Notes: generated by a model from the sequence alone, not told the origin. Positions 16,377 through 26,368 are shown, counted from the stretch's first letter. The stretch is DNA of 64,000 nucleotides from Deltaproteobacteria bacterium HGW-Deltaproteobacteria-2 (GCA_002840505.1 PHBC01000002.1:124001-188000), one strand, 5' to 3'. Made by a program: numbers and translations.

Positions 16377-17819
16377 TCACTTTCTTTTGTCTGTTACAAA
16401 GTTTGCGGCATTTATGCCGGAAATTATTTCTCCCTCGAAGCCGGCGTCTGCTAATAATGACGCACCGGTAAGATAAATGTTGTCAAATTTAGTTTTATTA
16501 CTTTTTGCTGCAAAACCGGTAATGAAAGAATTTCGTAATTGATATTTAGGATTAACAATATCGCGTTGTTTTCTGGAAATATTTATAGATTCTTTTATAT
16601 CGAAAATTTCAATATTTTCTTTTAAAAAAGGCAGAAAATATTCGAGGCGCTCAATTATTGATCGTGAATTTGCCGTTAAGTTCTCGCTGGACCAAATCAT
16701 TTGATCATCATGAAGGAAAACAGTTGCTGATAAAGAACTTTTTGCCAAAGAGGTAGTTTTTTCATCATCTGACGAGCTCAGTTCCAAAATAATCAGATTA
16801 TCGTCATAGAGGTCTTTATTTACATCAGAAATTACAGCAACATGCCTGGCCATTTTTTCAGACACAGATTTCTGGCGAATTCCCAGATGAATTGTAAAAG
16901 GATAATAAGGAACTTTAATCGGTCTGATCAAATCATCCAGATTAATTTGATTTTTACGATCAAAGAGCATGTTCATTTTCTGCCATTTCGTACTGACAAT
17001 TAAGTTATCAGCTGAAATCTTTGAGGCAACACCATTTTTATCAGTAAAATTTACTTCGATTAATTTATCTTTTTTAATAGACGATATTTCGCAATTATTA
17101 AGATACGAACCGTTGGTGGACTCCAACTCCTTTAATAAAGAATTTAAAATTGTTTGCTTGCCTTGTGAAAAATAATAAACGCCGCGCAGAGGCGCGGAGA
17201 GTTGAAAATGTGAAAAAATAGAATCTTGATCTTTTATTCTGAAGGAAAGCAACGCCTGCTGTGCTTCCATGACTTTTCTGAAAGAAATATTTCCTGAACA
17301 AGTCCACTTAAATTTAATATTATCAAATTTATATTTGATTAAATGTGGTATCAGCTTTAAAAATTCAAAGTAGTCTTTTACACTTTTAAGTTGAATAGAC
17401 GGGTGATTATGAACCCATGTACTTAAGATATCAGAATTTTTTACAACAGCATCGTAAAAGGAACGAATTTCCCCGGCCAGTTGCGGGAATTCTCTAATTA
17501 TTTCTTGAATCAGTAATTCTTTATCGTTGAAAAAATCCAGTCGATGTTCAGGCAGGATTATTTGATAAGCAGGGTTTAATAAAGAACTTTTTTCTTCAAT
17601 TGGGAAAATTCCCGCCTCAGCAAGAAGTGAAAGACATATTTGATTTTCGCCAAAACCGGTTAAAGGCGTGGGATCGACATTGAAAGGAAAACCTCCAATT
17701 AAACAAGACTCTCCTATGCCATTTTCTGCCAGCAAAACTGTATTGATGTTTTGGCGGGATGCAACTGCAGCGGCAACATGGGACGAAAGATCATCACCTA
17801 TGACAATTAAATCGTACAT
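16377..17819 (-). CDS. phytoene-desaturase-like flavoprotein with altered dinucleotide motif
   Basis: 480 aa. The N-terminus MYDLIVIGDDLSSHVAAAVAS and the C-terminal NIYLTGASLLADAGFEGEIISGINAANF have the outline of FAD-dependent amine oxidase or phytoene desaturase/CrtISO-like enzymes. However, the GxGxxG nucleotide loop is degenerate (G-D-D-L-S-S): only the first glycine remains, although the C-terminal FAD-binding segment looks kept. It may bind FAD differently or have lost oxidoreductase activity. No carotenoid genes are nearby; the tight pairing with phosphofructokinase is unexplained. Substrate unknown. Confidence 0.65.
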   Translation of the reverse strand: MYDLIVIGDDLSSHVAAAVASRQNINTVLLAENGIGESCLIGGFPFNVDPTPLTGFGENQICLSLLAEAGIFPIEEKSSLLNPAYQIILPEHRLDFFNDKELLIQEIIREFPQLAGEIRSFYDAVVKNSDILSTWVHNHPSIQLKSVKDYFEFLKLIPHLIKYKFDNIKFKWTCSGNISFRKVMEAQQALLSFRIKDQDSIFSHFQLSAPLRGVYYFSQGKQTILNSLLKELESTNGSYLNNCEISSIKKDKLIEVNFTDKNGVASKISADNLIVSTKWQKMNMLFDRKNQINLDDLIRPIKVPYYPFTIHLGIRQKSVSEKMARHVAVISDVNKDLYDDNLIILELSSSDDEKTTSLAKSSLSATVFLHDDQMIWSSENLTANSRSIIERLEYFLPFLKENIEIFDIKESINISRKQRDIVNPKYQLRNSFITGFAAKSNKTKFDNIYLTGASLLADAGFEGEIISGINAANFVTDKRK

Positions 17820-17882
17820 AAATTAATTTATTTCCCCATTAATAAAATAATACAGGTGATATCAATCCAAACTAAAAGATGT

Positions 17883-18503
17883 TTATTCTTGGGCTTTGAT
17901 TCGTACCTTGCGTCCTTTTATTTCTATCTTGCCATCTGCAAAAAGTTGGATTGCTTGAGGATAAATCATGTGCTCTTTCTTTAATATTCTCGCGGCTAAT
18001 GTTTCTTCGGTATCATCATCAAAAACCTGTACAGCGCTTTGAATTATGATCGGTCCGGTATCCACGCCTTCATCAACAAAATGGACTGTACAGCCGGATA
18101 TTTTGACACCGTATTCCACAGCCTGTTTCTGTCCGTGAATTCCTGGAAAAGATGGCAGGAGGGCAGGGTGAATGTTCATTATTTTATGAGAAAAAGCTTT
18201 CAAAAACGCAGGAGTAAGAATACGCATAAAGCCGGCTAAAATAACAAGATCAACATTATTGCTTTTTAAAATATTTATTAATTCTAAATCAAAGTCTTCT
18301 TTGTTTTTAAAGTTTGTGTGTTTTAAAATAACAACGGGTATGCCGTGTTTTTTTGCTCTGATGATACCGTATGCATCGGGATTATTACTGATAACAATTT
18401 TAATAATTGCTCTTAAGGATCCTTTTTCAATGTGATCTATAATAGATTGCAAATTGGAACCATTGCCGGAAATCAGAACTCCCAATTTCAATAAATCAGC
18501 CAT
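17883..18503 (-). CDS. purN: phosphoribosylglycinamide formyltransferase
   Basis: 206 aa. Transfers the formyl group of 10-formyltetrahydrofolate to GAR in purine synthesis. GVLISGNGSNLQSI at the start, the catalytic region NIHPALLPSFPGIHGQ (with the conserved His) and GCTVHFVDEGVDTGPII are intact. It lies 10 bp downstream of purM on the same strand, so the two form a purMN operon. Confidence 0.97.
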   Translation of the reverse strand: MADLLKLGVLISGNGSNLQSIIDHIEKGSLRAIIKIVISNNPDAYGIIRAKKHGIPVVILKHTNFKNKEDFDLELINILKSNNVDLVILAGFMRILTPAFLKAFSHKIMNIHPALLPSFPGIHGQKQAVEYGVKISGCTVHFVDEGVDTGPIIIQSAVQVFDDDTEETLAARILKKEHMIYPQAIQLFADGKIEIKGRKVRIKAQE

Positions 18504-18513
18504 GTTTTTAATC

Positions 18514-19563
18514 CTAATTTTCAGAAAGACAAACCTGCTCTTGTTTGTCTTCTTTTTTTTCTACAACACCTATCAGATAAGCTTTTTCGCCCAGCATTTC
18601 CAAACGATGAAGAACTTCCTCGCATTCTTTTTCTGCAACGATGATCATCATTCCAATGCCCATGTTGAAGACACGAAACATTTCTTTTTCTTCAACATCG
18701 CCTATTTCCTGAATAACATGGAAGATAGGAGGTATTTCCCAACTGCCTTTTTTAATCACTGATCGGCAGGATTGAGGGATTATCCTGGGAATATTGTCGT
18801 AAAATCCGCCGCCGGTTATATGGACAAGACCTTTGACATTGAAACTCTTAAAAAGATTCAGGAGAGGTTTAACATAAATTCGTGTTGGTTCCAGCATCTC
18901 CAGACCAATTGTATTTTTCAGACCGGTAACTTTATCGTTAACACTTAAATTCCCTTTTTCCAGAAGAACTTTTCGGGCTAAAGAAAAGCCGTTACTATGT
19001 AAACCGCTGGAAGCGAGTCCGATCAGCCGGTCATTTACACTAACTGTGGATCCGTTAATTAATTTATCCATTTCCACCACGCCAACGCAAAAGCCGGCAA
19101 GGTCATATTCTCCGGATTTATAAAAACCGGGCATCTCAGCTGTTTCGCCGCCCAAGAGTGTGCATCCGGCCTGCCTGCATCCCTCAGTTATTCCTTCAAT
19201 AATTTTTACACTTTTTTCTAATTCTATTTTCCCCGTAGAGAGATAATCGAGGAAAAATAGAGGCTCCGCGCCCTGAACAACTACATCGTTTACCGACATG
19301 GCTACCAGATCTATGCCAATGGTATCGTGCTTGTCCAGTAATTGGGCAATTCGAAGTTTAGTGCCTACGCCATCGGTGGAAGAAACCAGCAAAGGATTTT
19401 TATAATTGATAGGATTAAGATGAAAAAGACCGCCAAAACCGCCGATACCTGAAACAACTTCTTTGCGTGCGGTTGTTTTTATTGCTGGTTTAATGCGTTC
19501 TACAAATTCGTTAGCAGTATCAATATCCACGCCTGCATCTTTATAGGTAGTTTTATTTGTCAT
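18514..19563 (-). CDS. purM: phosphoribosylformylglycinamidine cyclo-ligase (AIR synthetase)
   Basis: 349 aa. Closes the imidazole ring, FGAM plus ATP to AIR. Typical start TYKDAGVDIDTANEFVERIKP, then STDGVGTKLRIA and GGETAEMPGFY, and the C-terminal half with HITGGGFYDNIPR. Full length, with a lysine/glutamate-rich tail. First gene of purM-purN, divergent from recG across about 95 bp. Confidence 0.97.
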   Translation of the reverse strand: MTNKTTYKDAGVDIDTANEFVERIKPAIKTTARKEVVSGIGGFGGLFHLNPINYKNPLLVSSTDGVGTKLRIAQLLDKHDTIGIDLVAMSVNDVVVQGAEPLFFLDYLSTGKIELEKSVKIIEGITEGCRQAGCTLLGGETAEMPGFYKSGEYDLAGFCVGVVEMDKLINGSTVSVNDRLIGLASSGLHSNGFSLARKVLLEKGNLSVNDKVTGLKNTIGLEMLEPTRIYVKPLLNLFKSFNVKGLVHITGGGFYDNIPRIIPQSCRSVIKKGSWEIPPIFHVIQEIGDVEEKEMFRVFNMGIGMMIIVAEKECEEVLHRLEMLGEKAYLIGVVEKKEDKQEQVCLSEN

Positions 19564-19658
19564 GTCGCCCCTGTATGAAATAGATTATTTATATAAAGTG
19601 TGTTAATTTGTGTAACGTAAATCAGTTTTTAAGTCAATCATTCCTTGTGGAGACTTAA

Positions 19659-22121
19659 ATGGATTCAATAAGAGAGATTTTGCACAAAATAGAAAACCCT
19701 TTGATTTTTGGATCCAAGGATAATTATAAAAATCTTCCTCACATTAAAGATTTGGGCAAATCCCTTCTAAATTTATTATCATTGCTGAAAAGTTCGTTAA
19801 CGTCCGTCGCAGATGCTGATTTTTTGCGTCACACGGAAGAATTACTGGTAATATTTTCTGATTACGACTGGCAGGAAATGGAATTAAAAAAAATTAAAAT
19901 TGAAAGTGCTATGGTTGTATTAGACAAAATGAAAATTGCTATTAATTCGTCAAAAGCATACGAAACTATTCATCCTCCAGACCAACAGACAATTCAAAGA
20001 ATATCAGATTTGAAAGAAGCTTTGGCAAAGCTTAACCTGCCGGTTCAATACTTAAAGGGTGTCGGACCGAAAATGGCCGACAGATTTGCCGCCAAAAAAA
20101 TTACTAATGTCGAAGATCTCCTGTTATTTTTACCGAGAACTTATGAAGACAGACGGGAAATTAAAAAAATAAATCGTCTGGAAGTAGAAAAAAATCAGAG
20201 CGCAGTTGGTAGTGTAACATCAGCGCAGTATCATTATTATGGCAGAAAAAAAATACTGGAAATCGTTATCAGCGATGGAACGGCAAATCTTACTGCGAAA
20301 TGGTTTAAAGGGCAAATGTCTTATCTGCTTGGAATTTTCAAAAAGGGAACAAAAGTAATATTTACGGGAGATGTGAGGCCCGATTATAGCGGCAAGTCAA
20401 TGATTCATCCTGATTATGAAATACTGGATGATAAAGACGAAGATAATCTTTTAAACTTTAAAAGAATAGTACCGATTTATTCGGAGACGGAAGGGCTAAA
20501 TCAGAAATATTTTCGCAAGGTGATGAGCTTCGCGCTGGAAAATTATTCACGTTATGTGACTTCACCGATACCCTATAATATCTGCGAGAAGCGCAATCTG
20601 TCCAATATTCATGAAGCGCTGTTGTCAGTTCATTTCCCCAGCAACAATGAATCACCGGAAATATTTATGTCTTTTCAATCGGAGGCCCACCGACGTTTAA
20701 TCTATGATGAGTTTTTCTTTTTTCAACTGGGCATGGCAGTCAAGAAAAAAGGACGGATTATCGATGCCGGTATTAAATTCAATATCGATGGAAATTATTT
20801 AAAAAGATTTCTGGCGCTGCTGCCTTTTAAATTGACGACTGCTCAGGAAAGGGTAATTAATGAAATAAGAGCTGATATGGCCAAAGAAACAGCGATGCAT
20901 AGACTTCTGCAAGGCGATGTCGGCAGCGGGAAAACTATTGTCTCAATGGCAGCGATGATTACAGCCTGTGAAAACTCTTATCAGGCGGCAATTATGGCGC
21001 CTACTGAAATTCTGGCTAAGCAGCATTTTGAAACCATCAATACATGGGTGGGACAATTAGGTTTAAAGGCAGTATTACTAACCGGAGGCATGACAAATTC
21101 GGTAAGGAACGAAGTAATTAGTCAGATTCAAAACGGTAAAGCCAACATTATCATTGGCACCCACGCTTTAATTCAGGAAGATGTCGATTTTCATAAATTG
21201 GGAATGGTTGTTATAGACGAACAACATCGTTTCGGCGTTATGCAGAGGGCAACACTGCGCGCCAAGGGAATCAATGCCGATGTTCTGGTTATGACAGCGA
21301 CGCCGATTCCAAGGACACTGGCCATGACTGTTTACGGTGATCTGGATATTTCTGTAATTGATGAAATGCCTCCCGGTAAAAAGCCGGTACGGACTATACT
21401 GGTATCGGAAGGGAAGAGAGACAAAGTTTATCATGCGATCAGAGCAGAACTGGAAAAAGACCATCAGGTGTTCATCATTTATCCTTTAGTTGAACAATCG
21501 GAAATTCTTGATTTAAAAGACGCCACCAATATGGCTGCCCACCTTCAGAAAGATATATTCCCTGATGCTCATGTGGGATTAATCCACGGCAAAATGAAAG
21601 ATAAAGAAAAAGATAAAATAATGCGGGAATTCCTGGAAAATAAAATACACATTCTTGTTTCCACGACAGTAATTGAAGTGGGTATTGATGTGCCGAGAGC
21701 ATCTTTGATGGTAATAGAACATGCCGAGCGTTTCGGTTTGTCGCAACTGCATCAACTGCGCGGCAGGGTAGGGCGGCGGGATATTCCGTCGAGCTGTATT
21801 CTACTTGCTGATTATAAATGTTCGGCGGATGCCCGTAAAAGATTAAAGGTGATGGAAAAAACAACGGATGGTTTTGCTATAGCCGAAGAAGATCTGGCTA
21901 TACGCGGCCCAGGAGACTTTCTGGGAACGAGACAATCCGGCTTACCCGATTTTCGTATAGCCAGCATCATTCGTGATGCGCGAATTTTAAATGATGCTAA
22001 AGAGGATGCGTTTCAATTAGCTGAAAGAGACCCTTTTCTAGAGAAACCGGAACATATAATTTTAAAAGAAGTATTGCTTTGGAAATGGCAGGGAAAGCTG
22101 GATTTAGCCAGAACCGGATAA
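19659..22121 (+). CDS. recG: ATP-dependent DNA helicase RecG
   Basis: 820 aa. Reverses stalled forks and branch-migrates Holliday junctions. Layout: an extra N-terminal helical region (about 1-120), the wedge/OB domain starting at LPVQYLKGVGPKMADRF, helicase domain 1 with Walker A GDVGSGKT (about 418) and DEQHRFG (about 520), and domain 2 with TTVIEVGIDVPRA and QLHQLRGRVGR. It is longer than E. coli RecG (693 aa) because of the N-terminal extension, as in other deltaproteobacteria and firmicutes. The start has GTGGAG upstream. It converges on the acylase gene through a bidirectional terminator. Confidence 0.97.
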   Translation: MDSIREILHKIENPLIFGSKDNYKNLPHIKDLGKSLLNLLSLLKSSLTSVADADFLRHTEELLVIFSDYDWQEMELKKIKIESAMVVLDKMKIAINSSKAYETIHPPDQQTIQRISDLKEALAKLNLPVQYLKGVGPKMADRFAAKKITNVEDLLLFLPRTYEDRREIKKINRLEVEKNQSAVGSVTSAQYHYYGRKKILEIVISDGTANLTAKWFKGQMSYLLGIFKKGTKVIFTGDVRPDYSGKSMIHPDYEILDDKDEDNLLNFKRIVPIYSETEGLNQKYFRKVMSFALENYSRYVTSPIPYNICEKRNLSNIHEALLSVHFPSNNESPEIFMSFQSEAHRRLIYDEFFFFQLGMAVKKKGRIIDAGIKFNIDGNYLKRFLALLPFKLTTAQERVINEIRADMAKETAMHRLLQGDVGSGKTIVSMAAMITACENSYQAAIMAPTEILAKQHFETINTWVGQLGLKAVLLTGGMTNSVRNEVISQIQNGKANIIIGTHALIQEDVDFHKLGMVVIDEQHRFGVMQRATLRAKGINADVLVMTATPIPRTLAMTVYGDLDISVIDEMPPGKKPVRTILVSEGKRDKVYHAIRAELEKDHQVFIIYPLVEQSEILDLKDATNMAAHLQKDIFPDAHVGLIHGKMKDKEKDKIMREFLENKIHILVSTTVIEVGIDVPRASLMVIEHAERFGLSQLHQLRGRVGRRDIPSSCILLADYKCSADARKRLKVMEKTTDGFAIAEEDLAIRGPGDFLGTRQSGLPDFRIASIIRDARILNDAKEDAFQLAERDPFLEKPEHIILKEVLLWKWQGKLDLARTG

Positions 22122-22160
22122 AAAATGAGGGTGATTAAAATACCACCCTCATTTTAATTT
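22122..22160. terminator. bidirectional terminator between recG and acylase gene
   Basis: Perfect 12-bp stem AAAATGAGGGTG / CACCCTCATTTT (22122-22133 with 22144-22155), 10-nt loop, A run on the left and T-rich run on the right. It begins right after the recG stop and ends 10 bp before the stop of the convergent acylase-family gene, so it can serve both strands. Confidence 0.85.
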
Positions 22161-22169
22161 TCTATATTT

Positions 22170-24689
22170 TTATTGTTTTGGCACCAATGTAAGCTTCTTC
22201 ATGTAATGAGTTTTTATATTTTCCTCTTTAAATGGAAAAGCCTGATAACGTCCCTCGCGATAAGCAGTTATTCCGTCATCGTAATGAGGGCTTGAAGGAT
22301 TGTCCGACTGCCCTGTGCTGTTGATACCGATAAGCGGCTCATCACTTCCGAAGTCCACGATAATGCGCATTTCCGGAATCAACCAAACATCAAAATCTTT
22401 GCCGGGATGATAAGCAGAAACGTTCAGAGTTGTATGATCGCCTGGTGCCGGGTAAGGACCTCTGTCAAAGTAATCGGAAAGAAGTTTGATGCCGGTCTTT
22501 GACACGAAGTCCATATAATCGGCAAGCAAAGTGCCGTCCGTCTTCCAATAATAGGTGTGAAGTTTACCCCATTGCCAGTCTTCTATATTATTCCCGCAGC
22601 GTTTTTCCAGAAGAGCCACGGCATCCATAACGGTTTGGGCAAGAATTTGACTTCTTTTTCCTTTCCAGAAGGGACTGTCTTTACAACGGTCGGTTAAATG
22701 ATCATGTAGGGCTGAATATTTCATAAGAAATGTTTCCAGAAGAGATTGATACGCCTGGGACTCAGTGCCGCCGAGTTCGTCGGCAAAGAGATTTTTACTC
22801 AAAGAGAATAAAAAAGCGCCACAAAAAGCCGCCCCCGAGGAATCAACATGCATTTTTCCGTCGAAGTTTCGCAGCAGAACCATTGCTTTTTCGGCATTCG
22901 GGCTTTGTGAATCTTTCCAAAAGGCGGTCATTTCCTTCAAAGTCTCTTCATTCAATAGCGCAGTTTTAATTACTTCGATAAAAGGTGAATAAACATCAAG
23001 CTGCATCGCTTTGGCATTCTCTACCGTGTAATCTTTTGCTGCTTTCATCATCTGGTCTATGCGCTCGGCCCTGTCCGGATAATACCAGGAAGATGTAAGA
23101 ATATGGGGAAAGTCAGCCGGAATCGTTCTATGATTGGCAGTGCCGATATATCCTTTTTCCGGATTTTTTAAGGATGGATGCAACGATGGATCGAGAAATC
23201 CTTTCCAGTCGTATTCTCCTGTCCAGCCCGGTGATGGGCAAAGTCCGCGGCCTTTTTTGCGCAAAGGATAACGACCCGTCACCTGCCAGGCGATGTCGTT
23301 TTTGTCGGCCATTACCAGATTTAAAGGAATGATGGAAGTATCCCGCGATGTATATTTCAGAATCTCATCAACAGATTTGGCGCGCATTATGCTGAAAAAC
23401 GCGTCCATCGAACGGTCGGGTTCTCTTGCTGCCCAACTGAATGCAATACCCAACGTCTGGCTTACAGGCATGGGTACAAGATGATGTCGTGGTTGATCAG
23501 TAAGAATGTTGTTCAAAAGTATGCCGTGACGGGTTTCATAAAATGTTTTGGTAATAATATCTTTTTGACCTTTGACTATAAATTTTTCCTCACGGCTGAT
23601 TGTTTTCTGCCATTTATCTTCGTAAAGATAATAAAGACCATCGGATTCCTGCTTAAGTTTTTCCAGAAAGATATCCTGATTATCAGCCATTACCATTGTC
23701 ATGCCCACAGCAATATTGCCGTTATATCCGGCAATAATTCCCGGCACTCCGGCAATGGCGATGCCTGCGCCTTCGATGTCAGGACATTTAAGGTGCATCA
23801 TATGCCAGATGGAAGGCATCGTGAGAGGCAGGTGAGTGTCATTAGCAAGAATAGGCTTGCCCGATTTGGTAAGTTTTCCGGATACTACCCAGTTGTTAGA
23901 TGCCGCCGATGCAGGAATAACAATCTGGTTTACCCTGCTGGAAATTTGACGAAGTTTTTCAATATCCAGGGAAGCGGATTTCAAATCAAGTCCTTTTAAT
24001 TTTTTCATTTCATCAAAAGGTAAAGGTTCATCGGGATAAATAGGAAACAGCCAGGCTAATTTATCAACATCGATTTGTTTGGCAATGTTCAGCATATCAA
24101 TCTCTTCATGAAGATTTTGACCCAAACCAAGTGTCAAAACCACAAATACGTAGACACAATCAATTGGCTTCCAAGGTTCAGACTTATGTCCGGCCATTTT
24201 TAGTGTCATGGGAAGAGGTGCATTTGCCAGATAAGCATTAACACCGTTACTGTAGTTTTCCAGTATGTGGAGAATTTCCGGAGAAGCACTGCCGTATAAA
24301 GTTTCAGCCACTTGTTTAATATTTAATGCCCTCATGTAAATATCAATTTCCAGAGTGGCTTTGCCGATAAGTTCGGAAAGCCTGCCTTTGCCCACCATGC
24401 GAAATCCTTCCATTTGTGTAAAACGGTCATAAGCGCTTACATATCCCATGGCAAATAAGAGGTCGTCCATATTGGCGGCTTCAATCAATGGAATGCCCAT
24501 ATTGTCGCGTTTTACAGTGATTTTTTGTGATATGCCGGGAACAATCTGTTCTCCGTCCATCGGCGGCAGTGCTTTGCTGAAAGACATGTTAAGAATTGAT
24601 GAACAGCCGCAGATTATAAGACAAAAGGCAATGATAAGAATTACAGATAATTTTAAACGGAAAAAATCGGCAAAAGAAAAGATTCTCAT
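22170..24689 (-). CDS. penicillin acylase family lipoprotein (Ntn hydrolase)
   Basis: 839 aa when begun at ATG 24689. That ATG has an AAGGGGG ribosome binding site, and MRIFSFADFF leads to a lipoprotein signal around CGC (Cys about 29). The frame is open for another 102 codons upstream but that part is not protein-like. An N-terminal-nucleophile serine is expected at SNNWVVSG (Ser about 264), where autocatalytic cleavage frees the beta chain; GIPLIEAANMDDLLFAMGY is the alpha-chain motif. Family members hydrolyse amide bonds of penicillins, acyl-homoserine lactones or other acyl amides. Substrate unknown. Convergent with recG, divergent from the reductase gene. Confidence 0.9.
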   Translation of the reverse strand: MRIFSFADFFRLKLSVILIIAFCLIICGCSSILNMSFSKALPPMDGEQIVPGISQKITVKRDNMGIPLIEAANMDDLLFAMGYVSAYDRFTQMEGFRMVGKGRLSELIGKATLEIDIYMRALNIKQVAETLYGSASPEILHILENYSNGVNAYLANAPLPMTLKMAGHKSEPWKPIDCVYVFVVLTLGLGQNLHEEIDMLNIAKQIDVDKLAWLFPIYPDEPLPFDEMKKLKGLDLKSASLDIEKLRQISSRVNQIVIPASAASNNWVVSGKLTKSGKPILANDTHLPLTMPSIWHMMHLKCPDIEGAGIAIAGVPGIIAGYNGNIAVGMTMVMADNQDIFLEKLKQESDGLYYLYEDKWQKTISREEKFIVKGQKDIITKTFYETRHGILLNNILTDQPRHHLVPMPVSQTLGIAFSWAAREPDRSMDAFFSIMRAKSVDEILKYTSRDTSIIPLNLVMADKNDIAWQVTGRYPLRKKGRGLCPSPGWTGEYDWKGFLDPSLHPSLKNPEKGYIGTANHRTIPADFPHILTSSWYYPDRAERIDQMMKAAKDYTVENAKAMQLDVYSPFIEVIKTALLNEETLKEMTAFWKDSQSPNAEKAMVLLRNFDGKMHVDSSGAAFCGAFLFSLSKNLFADELGGTESQAYQSLLETFLMKYSALHDHLTDRCKDSPFWKGKRSQILAQTVMDAVALLEKRCGNNIEDWQWGKLHTYYWKTDGTLLADYMDFVSKTGIKLLSDYFDRGPYPAPGDHTTLNVSAYHPGKDFDVWLIPEMRIIVDFGSDEPLIGINSTGQSDNPSSPHYDDGITAYREGRYQAFPFKEENIKTHYMKKLTLVPKQ

Positions 24690-24818
24690 AACAACCCCCT
24701 TAATGTGGAAGATGAATGGTTCTTTAATATAGTTTATATATTTACAGTCAGATGTGCCCGTCAAGGTAAATATTCCGACCAGCAAGAAATAATAATACTG
24801 TATTAATATTTTCAACAC

Positions 24819-24845
24819 TTGACTTAATAAAAGATGATATATAAT
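24819..24845 (+). promoter_or_regulatory. candidate promoter for panE-like gene
   Basis: TTGACT (24819-24824) and TATAAT (24840-24845) separated by 15 bp, which is short for sigma-70. They lie 33 bp before the TTG start of the reductase gene in the divergent gap. The -10 match is perfect; the spacing reduces confidence. Confidence 0.45.
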
Positions 24846-24878
24846 TTTTAGCGAGAAAAATAAGTCAGGAGAAAGAAA

Positions 24879-25793
24879 TTGAGAATAGGAATTATCGGCA
24901 TAGGTGGGGTAGGCGGTTATTTCGGCGGCAAGCTGGCCAAAGCAAATGAAAAGTCCAGCGAACACGAAGTAATTTTTATCGCACGTGGTGAACATTTAAA
25001 GGCTATTCAAAGAAACGGATTACACTTATATACGAGGGGAGGGGATTATTTGGCATGGCCGAACATTGCCACGGATAATCCGGCGACAGCCGGACTGTTC
25101 GATATAGCTTTTTTCTGTACCAAAAGTTACTCGCTGGAAAATTCGGCACGGGAATTTATCTCTTGTTTTAATAATAAAACAATCGTGATTCCGCTTCTTA
25201 ACGGTGTCAACGCTTCGGAAAGACTTCGGTCTGTATTGCCGCAGACACATATCATAAACGGTAGTGTCTACATCATTTCTCACATTGAAAAGCCAGGAGT
25301 TGTCAAACAGGAAGGAGGCGCTTGCAAACTGACATTCGGCACGGATGACTCAGAAACGGCGAAAAAATATTCATACATTCTTGATGTCTTATTGCAAGCA
25401 AAAATCAATGCCGTCTTAACCGATAAAATCTCAGAGGTATTATGGACAAAATACCTGCTGATGTGCCCCATCGGTTCTCTGACTTCTGCTACAGGTAAAA
25501 CATACGGCGGTATATGGGAGGATCTTATACTTAGAAAAAAGGCAAGAAACATGATGCTGGAAGTAGTTGCTGTTGCCAAAGCTCATCATGTTAATTTAAC
25601 AGAAGAAGCAGTGGATCAAGCGATGGAAATGGTCGCCGGTTTTGGTTACAACTCAAAAACATCCATGCAACTGGATAGAGAAAACGGCAGACAAACGGAA
25701 ATTGATGCTTTGACCGCTTACCTCTGTAAAGCAGGTAAAGAATCAGGTGTGCCCACACCTCTGCATGATGAAATTTATGATCAATTGAAATAG
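24879..25793 (+). CDS. panE: 2-dehydropantoate 2-reductase family protein
   Basis: 304 aa. Reduces ketopantoate to pantoate with NADPH for coenzyme A synthesis, if the assignment is exact. GIGGVGGYFGGKLA forms the Rossmann loop, NGV the substrate region and KTSMQLDRENGRQTEIDAL the C-terminal domain with the conserved Lys/Asn/Ser/Glu set. The start is TTG at 24879 with AGGAG at 24867-24871. The family includes paralogues of unknown substrate (ApbA/PanE-like), so the exact reaction is slightly uncertain. It is 36 bp ahead of the cupin gene. Confidence 0.85.
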   Translation: MRIGIIGIGGVGGYFGGKLAKANEKSSEHEVIFIARGEHLKAIQRNGLHLYTRGGDYLAWPNIATDNPATAGLFDIAFFCTKSYSLENSAREFISCFNNKTIVIPLLNGVNASERLRSVLPQTHIINGSVYIISHIEKPGVVKQEGGACKLTFGTDDSETAKKYSYILDVLLQAKINAVLTDKISEVLWTKYLLMCPIGSLTSATGKTYGGIWEDLILRKKARNMMLEVVAVAKAHHVNLTEEAVDQAMEMVAGFGYNSKTSMQLDRENGRQTEIDALTAYLCKAGKESGVPTPLHDEIYDQLK

Positions 25794-25829
25794 TCACTGA
25801 TTATTTACATGACGTAAGAGGAAGATAAA

Positions 25830-26243
25830 ATGAAAAAAATTATTTTGGGGATATTAGTTATATCGTCCTTGTTTATTATTGCCTGTGCGGGAAATTTAAA
25901 CAATGTTGCCGTTGAGCAGTTGGCAAAATCAACTAAAAGTTGGGATGGTAAACCTTTACCAGCTTATCCTAAGGGCCAGCCGGAAGTCACAATACTACGA
26001 ATAAAGATTCCCGCCGGTGCTAAATTGGAAATTCATAATCATCCGGTAATAAATGCGGGAATTTTACTTAAAGGAAAGCTAACTGTAATAGCGGAAGACA
26101 ACAAAACACTACGTCTCAAAGCTGGAGATTCCATTGTCGAGCTGGTCAATAAAAAACATTATGGAAAAAACGAGGGTATGGAAACGGCAGAGATTGTAGT
26201 TTTCTACGCAGGCACGGTTAATAAACCGATAACAATCAAATAA
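25830..26243 (+). CDS. cupin-domain lipoprotein
   Basis: 137 aa. Signal peptide with lipobox IIAC, mature region with a single cupin barrel: GAKLEIHNHPVINAGILLKG (motif 1 with two His) and LRLKAGDSIVELVNKKHYGKN (motif 2). The His pattern suggests metal binding in the periplasm. The function could be a sugar- or small-molecule-binding sensor or an enzyme; sequence does not decide. It ends 5 bp before family A repeat copy 2. Confidence 0.8.
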   Translation: MKKIILGILVISSLFIIACAGNLNNVAVEQLAKSTKSWDGKPLPAYPKGQPEVTILRIKIPAGAKLEIHNHPVINAGILLKGKLTVIAEDNKTLRLKAGDSIVELVNKKHYGKNEGMETAEIVVFYAGTVNKPITIK

Positions 26244-26248
26244 ATAGT

Positions 26249-26368
26249 ATACCGTTTTCTTTCTTTGGCTAACTTTGTTGGCATCGTCGTCGGCTTCCTC
26301 AACGTATGTATAATACGCCTCGTTGCCTCCTCCTTGCCGCCGCGTTATCCTTTGAAAGAAAACGGTAT
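26249..26368 (-). repeat. family A hairpin repeat, copy 2 (120 bp)
   Basis: The most intact copy, with core reading on the minus strand. A 15-bp perfect terminal inverted repeat ATACCGTTTTCTTTC / GAAAGAAAACGGTAT extends to 16 bp with the flanking T and A. The core holds CTTTGGCTAACTTTGTTGGC (plus-strand view), a CGTAT/ATACG hairpin and CCGCCGCGTTATCCTTTG. Inserted 5 bp past the cupin stop codon. It has exactly the same length as copy 3. Confidence 0.92.

Noticed and set aside
24690-24995. 102-residue N-terminal extension of the acylase frame
   Set aside because: It is AT-rich, precedes a signal peptide and overlaps the divergent promoter region. The ATG at 24689 has a strong ribosome binding site.
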